From: CAITWD01 sp963842065
GTDB lineage: Bacteria; Actinomycetota; Thermoleophilia; Miltoncostaeales; Miltoncostaeaceae
Length of the DNA: 64,000 nt
Direction: 5' to 3'
Assembly (NCBI GenBank): GCA_963842065.1
Contig: CAWJEW010000003.1
Location: 248,001-312,000 of the forward strand
Shown here: positions 62,601-64,000 of the stretch, one piece after another
How the letters are laid out: each line of letters begins with the position of its first letter
Numbering within the stretch: the first letter of the stretch is position 1
Notes under the pieces: generated by a model
The model's input: the letters and a program-made list of their open reading frames with translations, nothing else
Database searches by the model: none
Told to the model about the DNA's origin: nothing
Program-made: the position numbers and the translations under genes

Positions 62601-62981
62601 CGCACCACTGAAGGCAGTCAGGCGTTCGCGTCTGAGCGTAGCGCGACGACGTGGCCTTGGCATCCCGCGCCGGCGCGGTGCGACGACCATGACGAGGCCG
62701 TCTGGTCCGCGGAGCACGCCAAGGGCGACGGATTGCCGAAGCAGGACCGTCCGGCGTGGCTCGCCGAGCAGCGCGGGTCGCGTTCCAGCGATCGGCACAG
62801 TGCTGAGCCGTTGACCGAGGCACAATCCGGCGAGCTCACCGAGCGCTACTGCGGCGTCTGCGGCAAACAGATCCCCACTGGCCCGCGACCCGCCGGGCGT
62901 GAACATTGTTGCAGAGGACTGCCATTTCGCCGACACCCGCGAGCTGCGCAGCGTGCCATTGGCCGGCACCAATGGGCGTGA
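62598..62981 (+). CDS. Small ORF with a zinc-ribbon-like motif
   Basis: A 127 aa frame starting MRTTEGSQAFASERSATTWP. It contains YCGVCGKQIPTGPRPAGREH followed by Cys-Cys, like the CxxC...C zinc ribbon of short actinobacterial phage or mobile-element proteins (CGVCGKPIP...YC). No obvious ribosome-binding site is present and the end may be frame-broken. It is next to an integrase remnant, consistent with mobile-element debris. Confidence 0.4.
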   Translation: MRTTEGSQAFASERSATTWPWHPAPARCDDHDEAVWSAEHAKGDGLPKQDRPAWLAEQRGSRSSDRHSAEPLTEAQSGELTERYCGVCGKQIPTGPRPAGREHCCRGLPFRRHPRAAQRAIGRHQWA

Positions 62982-64000
62982 CGACGCCGAGCATGTTCAA
63001 ATGGCGGCAAGTCTCCCGCAAACCCATGCAGGCGCGATCGTGCATGCCGAGAATCGGGTCACGGACCGTCCAGGGGGCGCTTTTGGCCTGCCATGGGTGC
63101 TCACGTGCTCAACAGTGGCGACCCGTTGGCGGAGACCGCGTGGAAGCACGACGCCCGTCGCTTCGACGAGGCGCGCCTGGCGTCGGCGACCGATCACGCC
63201 GTACGGGGCGCGACCGCGGTAACCGGGACTGCGACTGTGGCGATGAATGGGTACCGCCGCGAAGGACCACTACCGAAGGACCGGCGACCAGTACCTTGCC
63301 GTCTGTCCTCGCCCGTGATCGGCTCGGGGTGCGTAGCCGCCAGCATGGTCCCCGCTCCCGGGTCGCGTGCTTTGCGTGCGCTCGCGAGTCCGGGCCGCGC
63401 CTGCTCTCAATCCCTCCTCGCGCATCGAGGCGCGAGAACTGCGGGCAGGGAAACTGGCCGTCAAGAATTTTCCCCAAGTTGCCGAAAAGCAATTCGCTGG
63501 GACACGCAGACGGCCGACAGGACGCCCTCCCCGTCTGTGAGTGGCGCCCCTCCCGCGGCTTGCAGGACAGCTGCCGGACGGGCGCCACGGGGTCGCTCGG
63601 CAGGGCGTGCCGGGGATCCCGCTGTGCTTGTAACACCTCGCCACAACTCCCCGATCGGCGAGTATCACGCTCCGAGTAGGCAGCGTGGTCTCGTGATGGC
63701 AAGAGCGGTGCGGGCGTGGGCGCCTGCCATCCGGACGGTGATGTCCCTCGACTCTCTCCCGCGCCGCGGACCCGCTCACCCCTCCGGATCAGTTGGGGCT
63801 GGCGGAGGGGTGCGCGTCCCCACCGGGCATTGTCCGCAGCGAGCGGTCGCGCGTGGCCATGTGCAACGTCCGCGTAACCCCGTGCAAGAGGCCAGTCCTA
63901 GTATCGAGACCGTCTCGTCGGCCGATGCACGAGGCGGACGGCCGGCGAGACCTTGGAGTCCAACACCCTGCGCGAGCTGCCCTCAAGCATTCGGTCCCGG
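62982..64000. other. No gene recognised at the right edge
   Basis: About 1 kb after the zinc-ribbon ORF shows only Arg/Ser/Pro-rich open frames on both strands, with no domain and no good start. With the integrase fragment beside it, this may be the decayed interior of a mobile element. Confidence 0.45.

Overview
The window is high-GC bacterial chromosome. A LexA gene with an actinobacterial/Bacillus-type SOS box, a bacterial type A RNase P RNA, lipoproteins of the 'CMR' family, a DUF1385 protein and many BNR, LLM and LAL-type genes point to Actinomycetota, most likely the Thermoleophilia/Solirubrobacterales side; this placement is inference. Gene density is normal, with short operons on both strands and a few accessory patches.

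Layout. 0-1.7 kb: the end of an IS3-type element abutting a broken IS30-type transposase. 2-4.3 kb: a potassium channel, a carboxymuconolactone-decarboxylase-like protein, two hairpins, and a decayed tyrosine recombinase facing tRNA-Leu(GAG). 4.4-11.8 kb: lexA, rnpB and small housekeeping genes (peroxiredoxin, rhodanese, GNAT, zinc ribbons, alcohol dehydrogenase). 11.8-17.5 kb: DUF1385, MscS, a head-to-head pair of truncated lipid genes, an LLM oxidoreductase and an HD-GYP protein whose stop codon lies in an IS481-type insertion site. 18.6-26.8 kb: two ABC export systems, one MacB-like with an adaptor and a CMR lipoprotein, plus a phosphodiester glycosidase. 27-31.4 kb: three UspA-like genes, an acyl-CoA dehydrogenase and a secreted beta-propeller. 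31.6-34.9 kb: truncated sulfate-transport genes, a lipoprotein, and an amidohydrolase/cysteine dioxygenase pair behind an AT-rich palindrome. 35-42.3 kb: MFS, DUF3303, an orphan tRNA-Thr 3' half in a gene-poor stretch, and a bacterial PRMT-like methyltransferase. 42.6-55.9 kb: a LAL regulator, a cydABDC operon, and SDR, MFS, GMC and NDH-2 genes. 56.4-62.2 kb: aldose epimerase, a GT39-like membrane enzyme, and a BNR-propeller/MoaD operon with its own promoter palindrome. 62.2-64 kb: an integrase remnant and unassigned DNA.

Working together. cydABDC encodes cytochrome bd oxidase and its exporter, and the NDH-2 at 54.5 kb could feed the same quinone pool. Sulfur functions recur (rhodanese, sulfate-transport remnants, cysteine dioxygenase, MoaD/ThiS fold). 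The MacB-like permease, ATPase and adaptor genes overlap by a few bases and are probably co-translated.

Caution. About twenty-five single-base frame breaks interrupt otherwise well conserved genes, several inside homopolymers. They look like residual assembly indels rather than real pseudogenes. Frame breaks are given in the entries and such genes are annotated across them.
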